Origin: Bacteroidales bacterium
GTDB taxonomy: Bacteria > Bacteroidota > Bacteroidia > Bacteroidales > Tenuifilaceae
Direction: 5' to 3'
Length of the DNA stretch: 56,586 nt
Assembly: GCA_028708425.1 (NCBI GenBank)
Contig: JAQVYY010000019.1
Coordinates: 1 to 56,586, forward strand
Shown: one piece after another, positions 1-9,763 of the stretch
Layout of the letters: every line of letters starts with the position of its first letter
How positions within the stretch are numbered: the first letter of the stretch is position 1
Translations under genes and position numbers: made by a program
Notes under the pieces: model-generated
The model's input: the letters and a program-made list of their open reading frames with translations, nothing else
Told to the model about the DNA's origin: nothing
Databases searched by the model: none

Positions 1-2
1 TA

Positions 3-1229
3 GTTCGCTGGGGTATAACTCTTATCTTTACAATTATTGGTATTGTATTTATTGGCAGTATCTTTTTCCGATACCCCGATACGATTATAGCTCCCGTTGT
101 AATTACGGCCGAGAATCCACCTTCGGTGGTTGTGCCTCGTGCCAATGGCAAACCCGCTGCTCTATTTGTTTCCGATGAGCAATGGGTTACCCGCGGCGAC
201 ACGTTGGGGGTTATTGAGAACTCTTCGAACTACAAGCATATCTTTAAACTTAAGAACGAGCTGTCAAAGTTTGCGTTAACCGACTCGTTTCCAAAACCTT
301 TTACTCTCAACAATCTGATTCTTGGCGAAATTCAATCCCAGTATAATCAGTTTAACAGGGCGTTAACCAATCTTAGCACCTTTAACCAGCAGCAGCTACA
401 TAAGCATAAAATTGATGCATTTGAGCGAGAGCTAAAGCAATACGAACAGTACACACTGCGATTGAAAAAACAGCGTTTCCTATCGGCAGAGGACGTTGAG
501 CTAACCTACAAACAGTTTAAAAGAGACTCTGCGCTCTACACTGCGGGGGTTATTGCTGCAATCGAGTTTGAAAGATCGCAAGGGATGCTCCTTGCTAAGA
601 GGCAAGCGCTTGAGTCTGCTGAACTTAGCATAGCCAACACAGGAATCACCGCTGAAAGGTTGAAGCAAACCATTGTTGACCAAAAGTTTGAGTATGAGAG
701 CCAGCATAAAGGGCTGCGTGAAGAGGTTAGTAGCTCTTACTCTCAGCTTATAAGCGCACTTTCCATATGGGAGAAAAACTATTTGCTTATTGCCTCATCA
801 ACTGGCAAATTATCATTTATGAGCCTTTGGAGCGATGTTCAGGAGGTTAAGGCTGGCGATCCGCTTTTTGCCATTACCCCTAGTAACATTGGGGAGGTTC
901 AGGCTCGCTTAATCATTCCGTTTGAGGGGGCAGGGAAGGTAAAGTCGGGTCAGCGGGTTAATATTAAGCTAAACGGATACTCCTATATGGAGTTCGGGAT
1001 GGTTGAGGGCATTGTCCACTCGGTATCATCTGGATATAACGAACAAGGCTACCCCGCCCTAGCATTGTTGCCCAATGGTGTTACAACAAGCTATGGTGTA
1101 GCAATAAGTTTTGACAGAGAATTACTGGGAACTGCCGAAATTACAACAGAGGATCTTTCTCTTTTGCATCGGTTGTTCAGCCCGCTTAAACACATTTATA
1201 GGTCGAAAATTCGAAAAACATCAGATTAA
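3..1229 (+). CDS. HlyD-family secretion adaptor (5' truncated)
   Basis: This is a periplasmic adaptor (membrane fusion protein) of the HlyD type, which links an inner-membrane exporter to an outer-membrane channel. The frame is open to the window edge, so the gene starts upstream; the GTG at 126 is internal. Before it lie about 20 hydrophobic residues forming a membrane anchor, followed by RYPDTIIAPV, typical of adaptors for peptidase-containing ABC exporters. A long charged helical stretch (about 40-215 residues after the GTG) should form the coiled coil. The second lipoyl half follows (IASSTGKLSF), then beta-barrel sequence with SGQRVNIKLNGY. The partner transporter is probably just upstream. 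The substrate is unknown. The family call is strong; the bacteriocin/peptide-export subtype is inference. Confidence 0.85.
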   Translation, partial: VRWGITLIFTIIGIVFIGSIFFRYPDTIIAPVVITAENPPSVVVPRANGKPAALFVSDEQWVTRGDTLGVIENSSNYKHIFKLKNELSKFALTDSFPKPFTLNNLILGEIQSQYNQFNRALTNLSTFNQQQLHKHKIDAFERELKQYEQYTLRLKKQRFLSAEDVELTYKQFKRDSALYTAGVIAAIEFERSQGMLLAKRQALESAELSIANTGITAERLKQTIVDQKFEYESQHKGLREEVSSSYSQLISALSIWEKNYLLIASSTGKLSFMSLWSDVQEVKAGDPLFAITPSNIGEVQARLIIPFEGAGKVKSGQRVNIKLNGYSYMEFGMVEGIVHSVSSGYNEQGYPALALLPNGVTTSYGVAISFDRELLGTAEITTEDLSLLHRLFSPLKHIYRSKIRKTSD

Positions 1230-1354
1230 CCCACTGTTGAAATTTTTATACTTCGCACATAACCTGACAAGAGTTTTTTATTTAACCGCTAGTCCGTCGA
1301 AGTTTGATGGCTTCGACGTTGTTAAACAGTAGTATCTGACTGCACAGGAGTGCT

Positions 1355-1503
1355 AACCCACACTATTCTTCAAATTTGTAAAAGATGAATGCAAATGCGG
1401 GTTACCCCGCCTTAGTTAAGCCCAATTTTGTGCCCCAAAATTGATTGTGAAACTTAGTCGCTGTTGTAGACAGCAATTATTCGAATGAATAGTTGGGGTT
1501 AAG
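1355..1503 (+). repeat. 149-bp structured intergenic repeat, copy A
   Basis: This full-length copy is the reference for the family. In element coordinates, hairpin 1 spans about nt 1-49 (ending AAATGCGGGTT), hairpin 2 about 66-94 (CAATTTTG / CAAAATTG), hairpin 3 106-120 (GCTGT / ACAGC) and hairpin 4 119-144 (CAATTATTC / GAATAGTTG). The two ends form an imperfect terminal inverted repeat, of the type TTAACCCGCATTATTC against TTAACCCCAATTATTC. The copy lies directly downstream of the HlyD gene and abuts a terminator hairpin. Confidence 0.85.
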
Positions 1504-1504
1504 C

Positions 1505-1535
1505 AAAAAGCGCAACCGTTAGCTGCGCTTTTTTT
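1505..1535 (+). terminator. Rho-independent terminator
   Basis: A 10-bp stem, AAAAAGCGCA paired with TGCGCTTTTT, has a 9-nt loop and runs into further T residues. It lies immediately after repeat copy A and would end transcripts coming from the HlyD gene. Confidence 0.75.
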
Positions 1536-1579
1536 ATAATATATCACTATTGTCTGGTAAAAACAAAGTTAAACATTAT

Positions 1580-1770
1580 AGATTCTTCGCTTCACTGCGT
1601 TTCGCTCTGAAACGTATGTTCGGCAAAACCGTTGAAAATAGAAGTGCCTTTGTCAATGACAAATGTTTAGCTTTTAGGGGAGGGCTTGGCTAGCGGCGAA
1701 GCCGCTAGCCAAGCCCTCCCCTCCCAAATACAACTCAACGCCCTGTCATTCCGACCGTAGGGAGGAATCT
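1580..1770. repeat. Composite palindromic intergenic element (AGATTC ends) with 21-bp perfect hairpin
   Basis: The left end begins AGATTCTTCGC and the right end finishes CATTCCGACC...GGAATCT, so the ends are short inverted repeats. Inside, 1677-1697 and 1701-1721 are perfect reverse complements (21 bp) around a 3-nt loop. No T-run follows, so this is not a classical terminator. The sequence resembles the CATTCC...GGAATCT REP-like repeats seen in many Bacteroidota genomes. It fills the gap between the HlyD gene and nqrF, where no gene is seen. Confidence 0.6.
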
Positions 1771-1808
1771 ATAAATATTAACCGGACACCAATGATAATA
1801 TATATGGA

Positions 1809-3068
1809 TTATGAACCAAAATCGTCGTAAGCCACATTCTCATCGGGTACGCCTAAATCGTATAGCATTTTAAATACTGCGCTATTCATCATAGGGGGTC
1901 CGCATAGGTAGTACTCAACATCTTCGGGCGCATCGTGCTTCGAGAGATAATTATCGAGTATAACCTGATGTATAAACCCTGTATAACCGTTCCAGTTATC
2001 CTCGGGCTTGGGTTCGGAAAGCGCTATGTGGAACGAGAAATTCGGGAATTCTCTTTCGATAGCCCTAAAATGCTCCTCGTAGAATATCTCACGACGCGAG
2101 CGTGCGCCGTACCAGAAAGATGCTTTTCGTCCTGTTTTTAGCGTGTTAAAAAGGTGAAAGATATGCGACCGCATGGGCGCCATGCCTGCACCACCACCAA
2201 TAAACATCATCTCATTTTCGGTTTCCTTAATAAAGAACTCACCGTATGGGCCGCTTAAATACACCTTATCGCCAGGCTTAAGTGAGAATATATAGCTTGA
2301 GCAAACACCAGGGTTTACGTTCATAAATGCATTCTTCGCCCTATCCCAAGGGGGTGTAGCAATCCGTATGTTAAGCATAATAATATTATCCTCGGCCGGA
2401 TGATTTGCCATTGAGTAGGCTCTGTAGGTCTCCTCTGGATTCTTCATCTTAAGATCCCACAGGTTCATCTTGTCCCAATCGCTACGGAACTCTTCTTCAA
2501 CATCAACATCCTTGGCAAAGTCTACCTCAAGCTTAGGCACATCAATCTGAACATACCCGCCTGAGCGGAAATCGAGCGTCTCGCCCTCGGGCAGCTTAAC
2601 AACAAGCTCCTTAATAAATGTGGCCACGTTGCGATTCGATACCACCTCGCATTCCCACTTCTTAATACCCATTACCTCTTCGGGAACGCCAATTTTAATA
2701 TCCTCCTTAATTTTTACCTGACAACCTAAACGCCAGTTTTCGGCTTGCTGACGGCGCGTAAAGAAGTCGACCTCGGTGGCCAAAATAGAGCCGCCACCCT
2801 CAAAAACTTGGCATTTACACATTCCGCATGTACCGCCGCCACCACAGGCCGATGGTAAAAACACGCCATTGTTACTAAGGGTTGAAAGTATTGTGCTCCC
2901 AGGTTCTACCACTATTTCCTTATCATCGTTAATGGTTAGGGTAACCTCGCCCTGCGGGGTAAGTTTTTTCTTGGCAAATAGCAGCACACCCACTAGGATG
3001 CTCACCACAGCAAGGAAAACTAGTATGGCCGATAGTATTACAACTAAATTTGATAGTAAAAGTATCAT
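1809..3068 (-). CDS. nqrF: Na+-translocating NADH:quinone reductase subunit F
   Basis: NqrF is the electron-entry subunit. It oxidises NADH with FAD and passes electrons through a 2Fe-2S centre to the membrane subunits that pump Na+. A single N-terminal membrane helix (about residues 5-32) precedes a plant-type ferredoxin domain with cysteines 75, 81, 84 and 116. The ferredoxin-reductase module follows, with an FAD motif RAYSMAN (216-222), an NAD-binding [12 protein letters not shown] (291-302) and CGPP near the C-terminus. At 419 aa it has the usual length. It is the last gene of the nqrABCDEF operon, 18 bp after nqrE. Confidence 0.97.
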   Translation of the reverse strand: MILLLSNLVVILSAILVFLAVVSILVGVLLFAKKKLTPQGEVTLTINDDKEIVVEPGSTILSTLSNNGVFLPSACGGGGTCGMCKCQVFEGGGSILATEVDFFTRRQQAENWRLGCQVKIKEDIKIGVPEEVMGIKKWECEVVSNRNVATFIKELVVKLPEGETLDFRSGGYVQIDVPKLEVDFAKDVDVEEEFRSDWDKMNLWDLKMKNPEETYRAYSMANHPAEDNIIMLNIRIATPPWDRAKNAFMNVNPGVCSSYIFSLKPGDKVYLSGPYGEFFIKETENEMMFIGGGAGMAPMRSHIFHLFNTLKTGRKASFWYGARSRREIFYEEHFRAIEREFPNFSFHIALSEPKPEDNWNGYTGFIHQVILDNYLSKHDAPEDVEYYLCGPPMMNSAVFKMLYDLGVPDENVAYDDFGS

Positions 3069-3086
3069 GACTTAATTAATTTCGAT

Positions 3087-3704
3087 TTATAGCTTAATCC
3101 CCATAAAGGTCATAAATGCAATACCCATTAACCCTGTAACGATAAAGGTTATGCCTAATCCTCGTAGAGGCGCAGGCACGTTGGAGTATTTTAACTTTTC
3201 GCGAATGGCTGCAATACCAACTATGGCCAAAAACCAGCCAACTCCCGAGCCCAAGCCGAAAACGGTTGCCTCACCAATATTTGTATACTCGGCCTCCTGC
3301 ATAAACAGAGAACCTCCTAAAATGGCACAGTTCACAGCTATTAAAGGCAAAAATATTCCCAGCGAGTTGTAAAGTGCTGGCGAAAATTTCTCAATAACCA
3401 TCTCAACAAGCTGAACTATTGATGCTATAACGGCTATAAACATTATAAAAGAAAGGAAACTTAGGTCCAAAGCGCCAAGCAAAGGGCTTACCCAAGACAA
3501 GGCCCCCGGGCTAAGTAAATACTTATCGATAAGATAGTTTGCCGGAACGGTAATTCCTAAAACAAATATAACGGCCAAACCCAATCCCGTTGATGTTTTT
3601 ACGGTTTTCGATACTGCCAGGTACGAGCACATACCCAGGAAGTATGCGAATATCATATTGTCAACAAAAATTGACTTTACGAATATGCTAATTAAATTTT
3701 CCAT
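3087..3704 (-). CDS. nqrE: Na+-translocating NADH:quinone reductase subunit E
   Basis: NqrE is an integral membrane subunit of the Na+-NQR complex, homologous to RnfA and RsxA. It helps form the Na+ path and the inter-subunit iron site between NqrD and NqrE. The 205-aa protein is almost entirely hydrophobic, with about six membrane helices. The start [19 protein letters not shown] and the internal [13 protein letters not shown] are characteristic of the family, including the conserved Cys in the half-helix. It sits 23 bp after nqrD and 18 bp before nqrF. Confidence 0.96.
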   Translation of the reverse strand: MENLISIFVKSIFVDNMIFAYFLGMCSYLAVSKTVKTSTGLGLAVIFVLGITVPANYLIDKYLLSPGALSWVSPLLGALDLSFLSFIMFIAVIASIVQLVEMVIEKFSPALYNSLGIFLPLIAVNCAILGGSLFMQEAEYTNIGEATVFGLGSGVGWFLAIVGIAAIREKLKYSNVPAPLRGLGITFIVTGLMGIAFMTFMGIKL

Positions 3705-3727
3705 AATTCAGGTGTATTTTAAGCGGG

Positions 3728-4390
3728 TTACTCCTCTTCAATTAGCTCGCGATGTCTTGCTCGCTGAATCCAAATAATTATTCCAACCAAAATAAGCGCC
3801 ATGGGCGGCAGAATAAACAGCCCGTTATCTTCGTAAAAGCCACCATTGCTAATGTAAATTGATTCGGGAATAACACGGTAGCCCCAAAGGGTTCCAGAGC
3901 CCAATAGCTCGCGAAAAAATCCTACTATAACCAGAATAAGACCATAGCCTATGCCGTTTCCTAACCCATCGAGTACCGAGGGCCAAGGCTTATTACCAAG
4001 CGCAAACGCCTCTAACCTACCCATTATAATACAGTTAGTAATAATAAGTCCAACAAAAACCGACAGCTGCTTACTAACCTCGTAGGCAAATGCTTTAAGC
4101 ACCTCATCGACCAGAATTACCAGCGTGGCAATAATTACCAGCTGAACAATAATTCGGATACGCGATGGAATGGTATTACGCAGCAACGATGTAATAACAT
4201 TGGCAAGGGTTAGAACAACTACAACCGATACTGCCATTACCACGGAAGGTTCGAGCTTTACTGTTACTGCCAATGCAGAACAAATACCTAGAACCAGAAC
4301 CGTAATGGGATTATTCTTATTTATGGGCCCTGTAATCAGCTTTAAGTTTTTAGCTGAAAATAAAGGTTCACTTTCAATCTTCACGCTCAT
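3728..4390 (-). CDS. nqrD: Na+-translocating NADH:quinone reductase subunit D
   Basis: NqrD is a membrane subunit homologous to RnfE and pairs with NqrE in an inverted topology. The 220-aa protein starts with a short cytoplasmic segment and then has about six hydrophobic helices. [17 protein letters not shown] and [14 protein letters not shown] carry the family signature and the conserved cysteines. Its ATG overlaps the nqrC stop codon by 4 bp, consistent with translational coupling. The C-terminus is charged ([11 protein letters not shown]). Confidence 0.96.
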   Translation of the reverse strand: MSVKIESEPLFSAKNLKLITGPINKNNPITVLVLGICSALAVTVKLEPSVVMAVSVVVVLTLANVITSLLRNTIPSRIRIIVQLVIIATLVILVDEVLKAFAYEVSKQLSVFVGLIITNCIIMGRLEAFALGNKPWPSVLDGLGNGIGYGLILVIVGFFRELLGSGTLWGYRVIPESIYISNGGFYEDNGLFILPPMALILVGIIIWIQRARHRELIEEE

Positions 4391-5118
4391 GGCTTTGCTT
4401 TTTTGTTTTTATTGAAAAATTCTTGATACCCCATCAGGCAATCCTTAATCATCTCCTCAAGCCCTTGGCTAGTAATAGTTCCTCCCGAAACAGCGTCAAC
4501 AGCATGGGGGTTTGAAGAATCGGCTCCGCCTTTTACAACGGATATAGATACAAACCGAGAATTTTTATAAATTTGCTTTCCCTTAAACTGTTGCTGAAAA
4601 TCGGGGGTTGCAATCTCGGCACCCAAACCCGGTGTTTCTCCCTTATGCGCAAACGAAGCTCCGTAAACGGTATTAAAATCGTCATTCAAAGAGATGTATC
4701 CCCAAATTGGACCCCATAGCCCCCTACCCTGCAATGGTAAAATATATTTGGTTGAACCATCGGCAAGGTTCGCAACAAATACGGGTAAATTTTGCTCCGC
4801 CTGAGGTTTAGCAAGCTCAATTTTAAGGTCAACAGTAAAGGGGTCAACACCCTCAACGGCATCGCCTTTTCTGTTAACCACAAGTTGCTGGGCTATAACC
4901 TTACTAAACTCGTTACCCACGTACTGGTGCTTATCGTTAGCAGAAGCAACATCGGCTGCCCTACCTACCGATTTTAGGATATCGAGTCGTTTTTCGGTTT
5001 CAACATTCTTATTCTGAAATGGTTTTAATGCTGTGGATGCAAGCGAAAGAAGTGCTGCCACAATAATAACCATTATTGATGAATACATGAAAATATATAG
5101 GTTGCTATCTTTCTTCAT
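4387..5118 (-). CDS. nqrC: Na+-translocating NADH:quinone reductase subunit C
   Basis: NqrC carries a covalently bound FMN on a periplasmic domain that relays electrons in the Na+-NQR complex. One N-terminal membrane helix (about residues 8-30) is followed by a soluble FMN-binding domain. The flavinylation motif is SGGTIT at 211-216, so Thr214 is the predicted FMN-phosphoester residue; the usual motif is S(G/A)x[11 protein letters not shown] (160-169) is another family hallmark. The 243-aa length is normal. A flavin transferase (ApbE) needed for maturation is not in this window. Confidence 0.96.
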   Translation of the reverse strand: MKKDSNLYIFMYSSIMVIIVAALLSLASTALKPFQNKNVETEKRLDILKSVGRAADVASANDKHQYVGNEFSKVIAQQLVVNRKGDAVEGVDPFTVDLKIELAKPQAEQNLPVFVANLADGSTKYILPLQGRGLWGPIWGYISLNDDFNTVYGASFAHKGETPGLGAEIATPDFQQQFKGKQIYKNSRFVSISVVKGGADSSNPHAVDAVSGGTITSQGLEEMIKDCLMGYQEFFNKNKKAKP

Positions 5119-5130
5119 GGTTATGGCATT

Positions 5131-6300
5131 TTAGCTGTTTTTAGCAGCGGCAGCTGCAATTTTTTTTCGTTTCTTAATATTCCCTTGAATCACGTAGTAG
5201 TCAATTAGGGGTGCAAATGCATTCATAAGCAGAATTGATAGCATCATACCCTCGGGGTAAGCGGGGTTAAATACCCTAACCAGCACGGCCAGCAAGCCAA
5301 TTAAGAAACCGTATATCCATTTCCCCTTCTCGGTTTGCGAACCGGTTACGGGGTCGGTAGCCATAAATACAGCCCCAAAGGCAAAACCACCCATTATTAA
5401 GTGGTACCAAGGCGGAATCTCCATAAAGGGATTCAGGGCAAATAGGTTTAATATTACACCCATAAGCAAACCGCCAGCAACGGTTGAAACCATAATTTTC
5501 CAACTACCAATGCCCGACACAACAAGTATAGCTGCCCCGATAAGAATCGCCAGGGTAGATGTTTCGCCAATTGAACCCGGAATAAACCCAAAAAACATAT
5601 CGAGTGCCGATGGTAAGTTTTCTGCCCCTGTTAAAGTAGCGTGTGCAAGTGGGGTTGCACCCGAGAAACCATCAATAATCCCTTCGCCTTTGGTTAATCC
5701 CGAAACCCATACATAATCGCCACTCATGTGCGATGGGTAGGCGAAAAACAGGAATGCCCTAGCAAGTAGCGCGGGGTTGAAAATATTCATACCCGTTCCG
5801 CCAAACACCTCCTTACCTATTATAACTGCAAAAGCCGTGGCGAGTGCAATCATCCAAAGCGGAGTGTCAACGGGAACAATAAGCGGAATAAGAAAACCGG
5901 ATACCAAGAAACCCTCATTCACCTCGTGTTTCCTGACTTGGGCAAAAGCAAACTCGATTGCCAAACCAACCACGTACGACACAACAACTATAGGCAGCAC
6001 CTTTATCAGCCCATGAAGAACCATAGGCCAAAAGGATATTTCGGATCCTGTAGCTAACGCATTTTGGTAGCCTACGTTCCAAATACCAAATAGCAGCGCA
6101 GGGGCTAACGCCATAACCACAATAATCATGGTACGCTTCATATCGATATAATCTCGAATATGACTTCCCTTTTTGGTAACCTCGTTGGGTACAAAAAGGA
6201 ATGTCTCAAAAGCATCGAAAGTTGAGTACAACGCACCAAACTTTCCGCCGGGCTCGAAATTTGGCTTAATCCTATCAATAAAATTTCGTAGTGCTTTCAT
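5131..6300 (-). CDS. nqrB: Na+-translocating NADH:quinone reductase subunit B
   Basis: NqrB is the main membrane subunit, homologous to RnfD. It carries covalent FMN and riboflavin and takes part in quinone reduction and Na+ movement. The 389-aa protein has about ten hydrophobic segments. The FMN attachment motif SGAT is at residues 213-216 (Thr216) inside GFSGATPLAHA. EVFGGTGMNIFNPAL (164-178) is a strong family signature. It lies 51 bp after nqrA and 12 bp before nqrC. The lysine/alanine-rich C-terminal tail is cytoplasmic. Confidence 0.97.
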   Translation of the reverse strand: MKALRNFIDRIKPNFEPGGKFGALYSTFDAFETFLFVPNEVTKKGSHIRDYIDMKRTMIIVVMALAPALLFGIWNVGYQNALATGSEISFWPMVLHGLIKVLPIVVVSYVVGLAIEFAFAQVRKHEVNEGFLVSGFLIPLIVPVDTPLWMIALATAFAVIIGKEVFGGTGMNIFNPALLARAFLFFAYPSHMSGDYVWVSGLTKGEGIIDGFSGATPLAHATLTGAENLPSALDMFFGFIPGSIGETSTLAILIGAAILVVSGIGSWKIMVSTVAGGLLMGVILNLFALNPFMEIPPWYHLIMGGFAFGAVFMATDPVTGSQTEKGKWIYGFLIGLLAVLVRVFNPAYPEGMMLSILLMNAFAPLIDYYVIQGNIKKRKKIAAAAAKNS

Positions 6301-6351
6301 TATTTAGTGTTTATTTTATGCTTAGTAAAACGCTAACAGATTAAGCAAAGG

Positions 6352-7710
6352 TTAGCCTACCTCTTTAATCATTAAATTTATACCATCGCGAATAATTGCC
6401 TGCACATTGGTTTTTGATGTGCAAACGTACTCGCAAAGGGCAAAATCCTCCTCAGCCACCTCGTAAATACCCAGGTTTTCCATCTTATCGATATCCTTTG
6501 CCATAATAGCTTTTATAAGATGAACAGGGTAAATATCCATGGGAAAAACCTTTTCGTATTGCCCTGTTATAACGTAGGCTCTGGGTGACCCATGCAGGTT
6601 CGTATCGAATTTATGCTTCTTTTGCGGAAGCAGCTTGGAAAGAAAAGTTGACGAGGGGCTATACTTTTTAAAGCCTGGTTTAAGCCAACCCATAAACTCG
6701 TGATAATCACCTTCGGGAATAACCGACACCATGTTATCGTAAAAACCTAAAAAGCCATCGTAATCAATTTTCTGGCCAGTTAATACATTACCACTAATAA
6801 ACCTTAACTCCTCGGGGTTGGCTGTGAGATTATCTTCGACCATATTTACTATTGAGGCCCCTGTTTTAATGATAAAATATCGAGGTTTAAGTACCTCCGA
6901 ACCAGCCAAAGCAACAACCTTTGTAGCATTATAAACCCCTTTGAGAAACAGTCGGCCAATAATTATCACATCCAATGGATTTACTACCCAAACAACTTGA
7001 CCCTTACCAACTGGGTTAACGCGGTGTATTTGAACACCCACATTACCAGCAGGATGAGGCCCCGAAAAGTAATTGTGCTTAACCCCTTTAATTTTGGTAA
7101 ATACAATACTGGCTGGGTAGTCGCCATTAAGACCGATATTAACCTCACCATCGGTTAACTTTTTTAGCACCTCAACACCTGCACTAAACGATTCGGCCTC
7201 GCCCTTTACAGCAAAATCCATATCGGGTGCCAGCGGCGAAGTATCGAAACCAGAAATAAATATGGCTTTTGGCTTTTGCTCTGGATTAGCAATAATTGAG
7301 TAGGGGCGCTGCCTAATTGTTGGCCAAAGGCCTGCCTTAAGCAGCTTATCAGTAATTTCGGCGGATGACATTTCGGTAGGGTTACCGCGGCCAAAGTCCT
7401 CAAAGTCTCGAGAACTATCAGTCTTTACTATTACTTCCAAAATCCTTCGACGCTCGCCCCGTTTAATAAAATGTACCACCCCGCTAACTGGTGAAGTGAA
7501 CATAACCTCCGGTCTGAATTTATCGAAAAACAAGGGCGACCCCACCTTAACCCTATCGCCCTCGCTTACGCTTAGCTTTGGGGTTAGCCCAGGAAAATCC
7601 GTTGGTTTAACCGCATAAAATTGTGCCAACTCGGCCCGGGTAAACACCTTTTCGGCTTCACCCTTCATCGGAATATTTAAACCTCTGCGTATTTTAAATA
7701 CCTTTGGCAT
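6352..7710 (-). CDS. nqrA: Na+-translocating NADH:quinone reductase subunit A
   Basis: NqrA is the peripheral cytoplasmic subunit of the Na+-NQR complex, associated with ubiquinone/menaquinone binding at the NqrB interface. The 452-aa protein has no membrane segments. The N-terminal KIRRGLNIPMKGEAE and the later SVSEGDRVKVGSPLFFDK (lipoyl-like fold) are typical, as is GPHPAGNVGVQIHRVNPV near the middle. It is the first gene of the operon, with A-T-rich DNA and candidate promoter motifs upstream. Nothing in it looks unusual. Confidence 0.96.
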   Translation of the reverse strand: MPKVFKIRRGLNIPMKGEAEKVFTRAELAQFYAVKPTDFPGLTPKLSVSEGDRVKVGSPLFFDKFRPEVMFTSPVSGVVHFIKRGERRRILEVIVKTDSSRDFEDFGRGNPTEMSSAEITDKLLKAGLWPTIRQRPYSIIANPEQKPKAIFISGFDTSPLAPDMDFAVKGEAESFSAGVEVLKKLTDGEVNIGLNGDYPASIVFTKIKGVKHNYFSGPHPAGNVGVQIHRVNPVGKGQVVWVVNPLDVIIIGRLFLKGVYNATKVVALAGSEVLKPRYFIIKTGASIVNMVEDNLTANPEELRFISGNVLTGQKIDYDGFLGFYDNMVSVIPEGDYHEFMGWLKPGFKKYSPSSTFLSKLLPQKKHKFDTNLHGSPRAYVITGQYEKVFPMDIYPVHLIKAIMAKDIDKMENLGIYEVAEEDFALCEYVCTSKTNVQAIIRDGINLMIKEVG

Positions 7711-7741
7711 AACTTGGAATTATTATTGATTTAATTAAAAA

Positions 7742-7790
7742 CAAAAGTAAAAAAATCATTGCTCAAAAACAGTAAAAACACACAAATATA
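7742..7790 (-). promoter_or_regulatory. Candidate nqr operon promoter region
   Basis: Read on the minus strand, this stretch holds two matches to the Bacteroidota -7 element TAnnTTTG: TACTTTTG (7742-7749) and TATATTTG (7783-7790). They lie 32 and 73 bp upstream of the nqrA ATG. Neither has a convincing -33 TTTG at ideal spacing, so which one is used is uncertain. Confidence 0.35.
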
Positions 7791-8042
7791 GTAATGAACA
7801 TGTATTAATGAACCACTTTCAGCAAAAAGCCACAAACTTTTAAAAACATTTTCAGGGTAGTAACCTGTTTATTCAACAACAAAGAAATAATAAAAATATT
7901 AGCAAAGCAAACAATATTATTAGTGGTTTTTATGCCACAGATAGATTGGCTTGGCTGAGATTCGATTCGATTGCTTTATATATTGGCTGCGCTCGTTAGA
8001 ATACTACTACAACAGCATATTTTTTCAGGCACAGACAGTTTA

Positions 8043-8293
8043 GGTAGCTTCGAGAGCCTCAGCCACCACCCCCTCCGTCATTGCGAGCCTGCCTGTCGGC
8101 AGACAGGGAGGAACAACGTAGCAATCTGTCAGCTCGCACATTTATCAACCCAACAATTTACATCTGTGGAACAGATTACTTCGTCGCAAAGAACGCTCCT
8201 CGTAATGACGCGCTAAAAACAGGTTAACCTCGAGTCCCTCAGCGCATCGCTCAGGCACCGAGCTGCTTGGTGGCTGAGGCTCTCGAAGCCACC
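8043..8293. repeat. Composite palindromic intergenic element with 25-bp terminal inverted repeats
   Basis: The ends 8043-8067 and 8269-8293 are reverse complements at 24 of 25 positions. Nested inside are a CATTGCGAG...GTAGCAATCT motif, a hairpin CCTGTC/GACAGG, and a closing CGTAATGACG. These are the pieces of the CATTGCGAG-type repeats common in Bacteroidota. The stretch 7711-8376 has no credible gene; the only ORF in it lies inside this palindrome. Confidence 0.65.
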
Positions 8294-8376
8294 GACGACA
8301 AAAACAATAATTACCCACAAAATCCCCTCAACAATAATTAATAATGCCTATTTTCGTTACCTTAAAAAGATAAACT

Positions 8377-9705
8377 ATGCATATTTCCATTTTACTAAAC
8401 AACAGGAATAGCAACTATTGTTTGCCGCTAGCATTAACAATACTGGCGCATTGCTTTTTGTTAAACAGCTACGCTAATGCCCTACCTCTTAGGCAGGATG
8501 ATAGTAACACTTACGAATTTTGCAACTCATCAACAGTAAAATCAATAAAATTACACAAGCAAGGATGGGAACTAGCAGACCCAATTATTGAATTGAATAG
8601 CCCCGATAAGGTGGTGCTGGTTTTTGATGATTTGGCGGAAACGCCTGGCAACTACTCGTACTCAATTTCCCATTGCGATGCGGATTGGAACCCATCGTCG
8701 CTTTTTTTAAACGATTACATTGAGGGTTTCGAGGTAAACGAAATTCGCGACTACTCCTACTCCACCGGAACGGTAAACAGCTACATGCACTGCAAACTGG
8801 AGCTGCCAAATGATGATGTGAAGCTGAAAATATCGGGCAACTACCTAATTAAAGTTTTTGACACGTACGAGCCCGAAAACATAATTTTTCAACGTAGGTT
8901 TTTTGTGTACGAACCGCTGGTTGATATTTCCGCAAGCATAAAACAACCCTCGGGGGGCATAGAACACATTACCAGTCAGCAGCTAAACCTAAAGGTTCAA
9001 ACAAAGGGCATCAGGGTATCGGACCCACATAACGAGATAAAAACGGTTGTTTGTCAAAACCAGCTCTCGCAGGGTTGCCATACCAAAATAGACCCTGTGC
9101 ATTTTAGCGGAAATGAAATAAACTACTCAAAACCCGATGGGCTAATTTTTGACGGGGGGAATGAGTTTAGGATTTTTGACACCAAAAACTTACGATACAA
9201 TGGACATGGCGTTCAAACTATTGACCTTATTGGTGGCGATTTTCACGTAAAGCTTAACACCGATAATAGCCGAAGCAGATACCGCTACAGCTACTACCCC
9301 GATTTTAACGGAAAATACGTGGTAAACCTTGAACGCAGCACCCAAAGCCATATTGAAGCCGACTACGCCTGGGTGTACTTTACGCTGCAACCTGCTATGA
9401 AACTAGAAAAGGGGAAAAGCGTATATCTATTTGGCGAGCTAACCGGATGGGAACTAAGCCCACAGTACAAGATGGATTTTAACCCCCAGCGCAATACCTA
9501 CGAGTTAAGATTGCTACTTAAACAGGGTGCCTACAACTATCGGTACCTAGTTGCCGATGCGGCCAATGCACAGGTTGATGTTGCGCATTTTGAGGGAAAC
9601 TACTACGAAACGGAAAACACTTACACCATTTTGGTGTACTACAAGCCGCTAGGTTCTCGGTTCGACAGAATAGTGGGCTTTCAAAAAATCAGCAGCAATA
9701 AGTAA
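8377..9705 (+). CDS. Type IX secretion system plug-type protein (DUF5103)
   Basis: This protein of 442 aa matches the DUF5103 family. A member of that family plugs the periplasmic side of the SprA translocon in the Bacteroidota type IX secretion system. The N-terminus has a hydrophobic signal segment (about residues 17-35). Family-like stretches include NYSYSISHCDADW, FEVNEIRDYSYS and GNYLIKVFD in the first half and GELTGWEL plus GAYNYRYLV, a carbohydrate-binding-like beta fold, near the C-terminus. It is likely exported to the periplasm. It is monocistronic and ends at a hairpin shared with the tRNA-Leu gene. The family call is firm; the role rests on family knowledge. Confidence 0.8.
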   Translation: MHISILLNNRNSNYCLPLALTILAHCFLLNSYANALPLRQDDSNTYEFCNSSTVKSIKLHKQGWELADPIIELNSPDKVVLVFDDLAETPGNYSYSISHCDADWNPSSLFLNDYIEGFEVNEIRDYSYSTGTVNSYMHCKLELPNDDVKLKISGNYLIKVFDTYEPENIIFQRRFFVYEPLVDISASIKQPSGGIEHITSQQLNLKVQTKGIRVSDPHNEIKTVVCQNQLSQGCHTKIDPVHFSGNEINYSKPDGLIFDGGNEFRIFDTKNLRYNGHGVQTIDLIGGDFHVKLNTDNSRSRYRYSYYPDFNGKYVVNLERSTQSHIEADYAWVYFTLQPAMKLEKGKSVYLFGELTGWELSPQYKMDFNPQRNTYELRLLLKQGAYNYRYLVADAANAQVDVAHFEGNYYETENTYTILVYYKPLGSRFDRIVGFQKISSNK

Positions 9706-9717
9706 AAAGGACAAAAA

Positions 9718-9758
9718 CAAAAATTCGCAGCAAACACATGGTTTACTGCGAATTTTTG
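9718..9758. terminator. Bidirectional terminator between plug-type gene and tRNA-Leu
   Basis: A 13-bp stem, CAAAAATTCGCAG paired with CTGCGAATTTTTG, surrounds a 15-nt loop. It is A-rich on the left and T-rich on the right, so it can end transcripts from the plus-strand gene and from the minus-strand tRNA. Confidence 0.75.
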
Positions 9759-9763
9759 TTTTG

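Noticed and set aside
1295-1318. Hairpin CGTCGAAG / CTTCGACG downstream of the HlyD gene
   Set aside because: It has no T-run and is followed 190 bp later by a much better terminator, so I do not assign a function.
2776-3075. Plus-strand ORF of 99 aa opposite nqrF
   Set aside because: It is the antisense shadow of a well-supported gene and has no promoter or protein motif.
7971-8216. Plus-strand ORF of 81 aa
   Set aside because: It is inside the composite palindrome at 8043-8293 and has no recognisable protein features.
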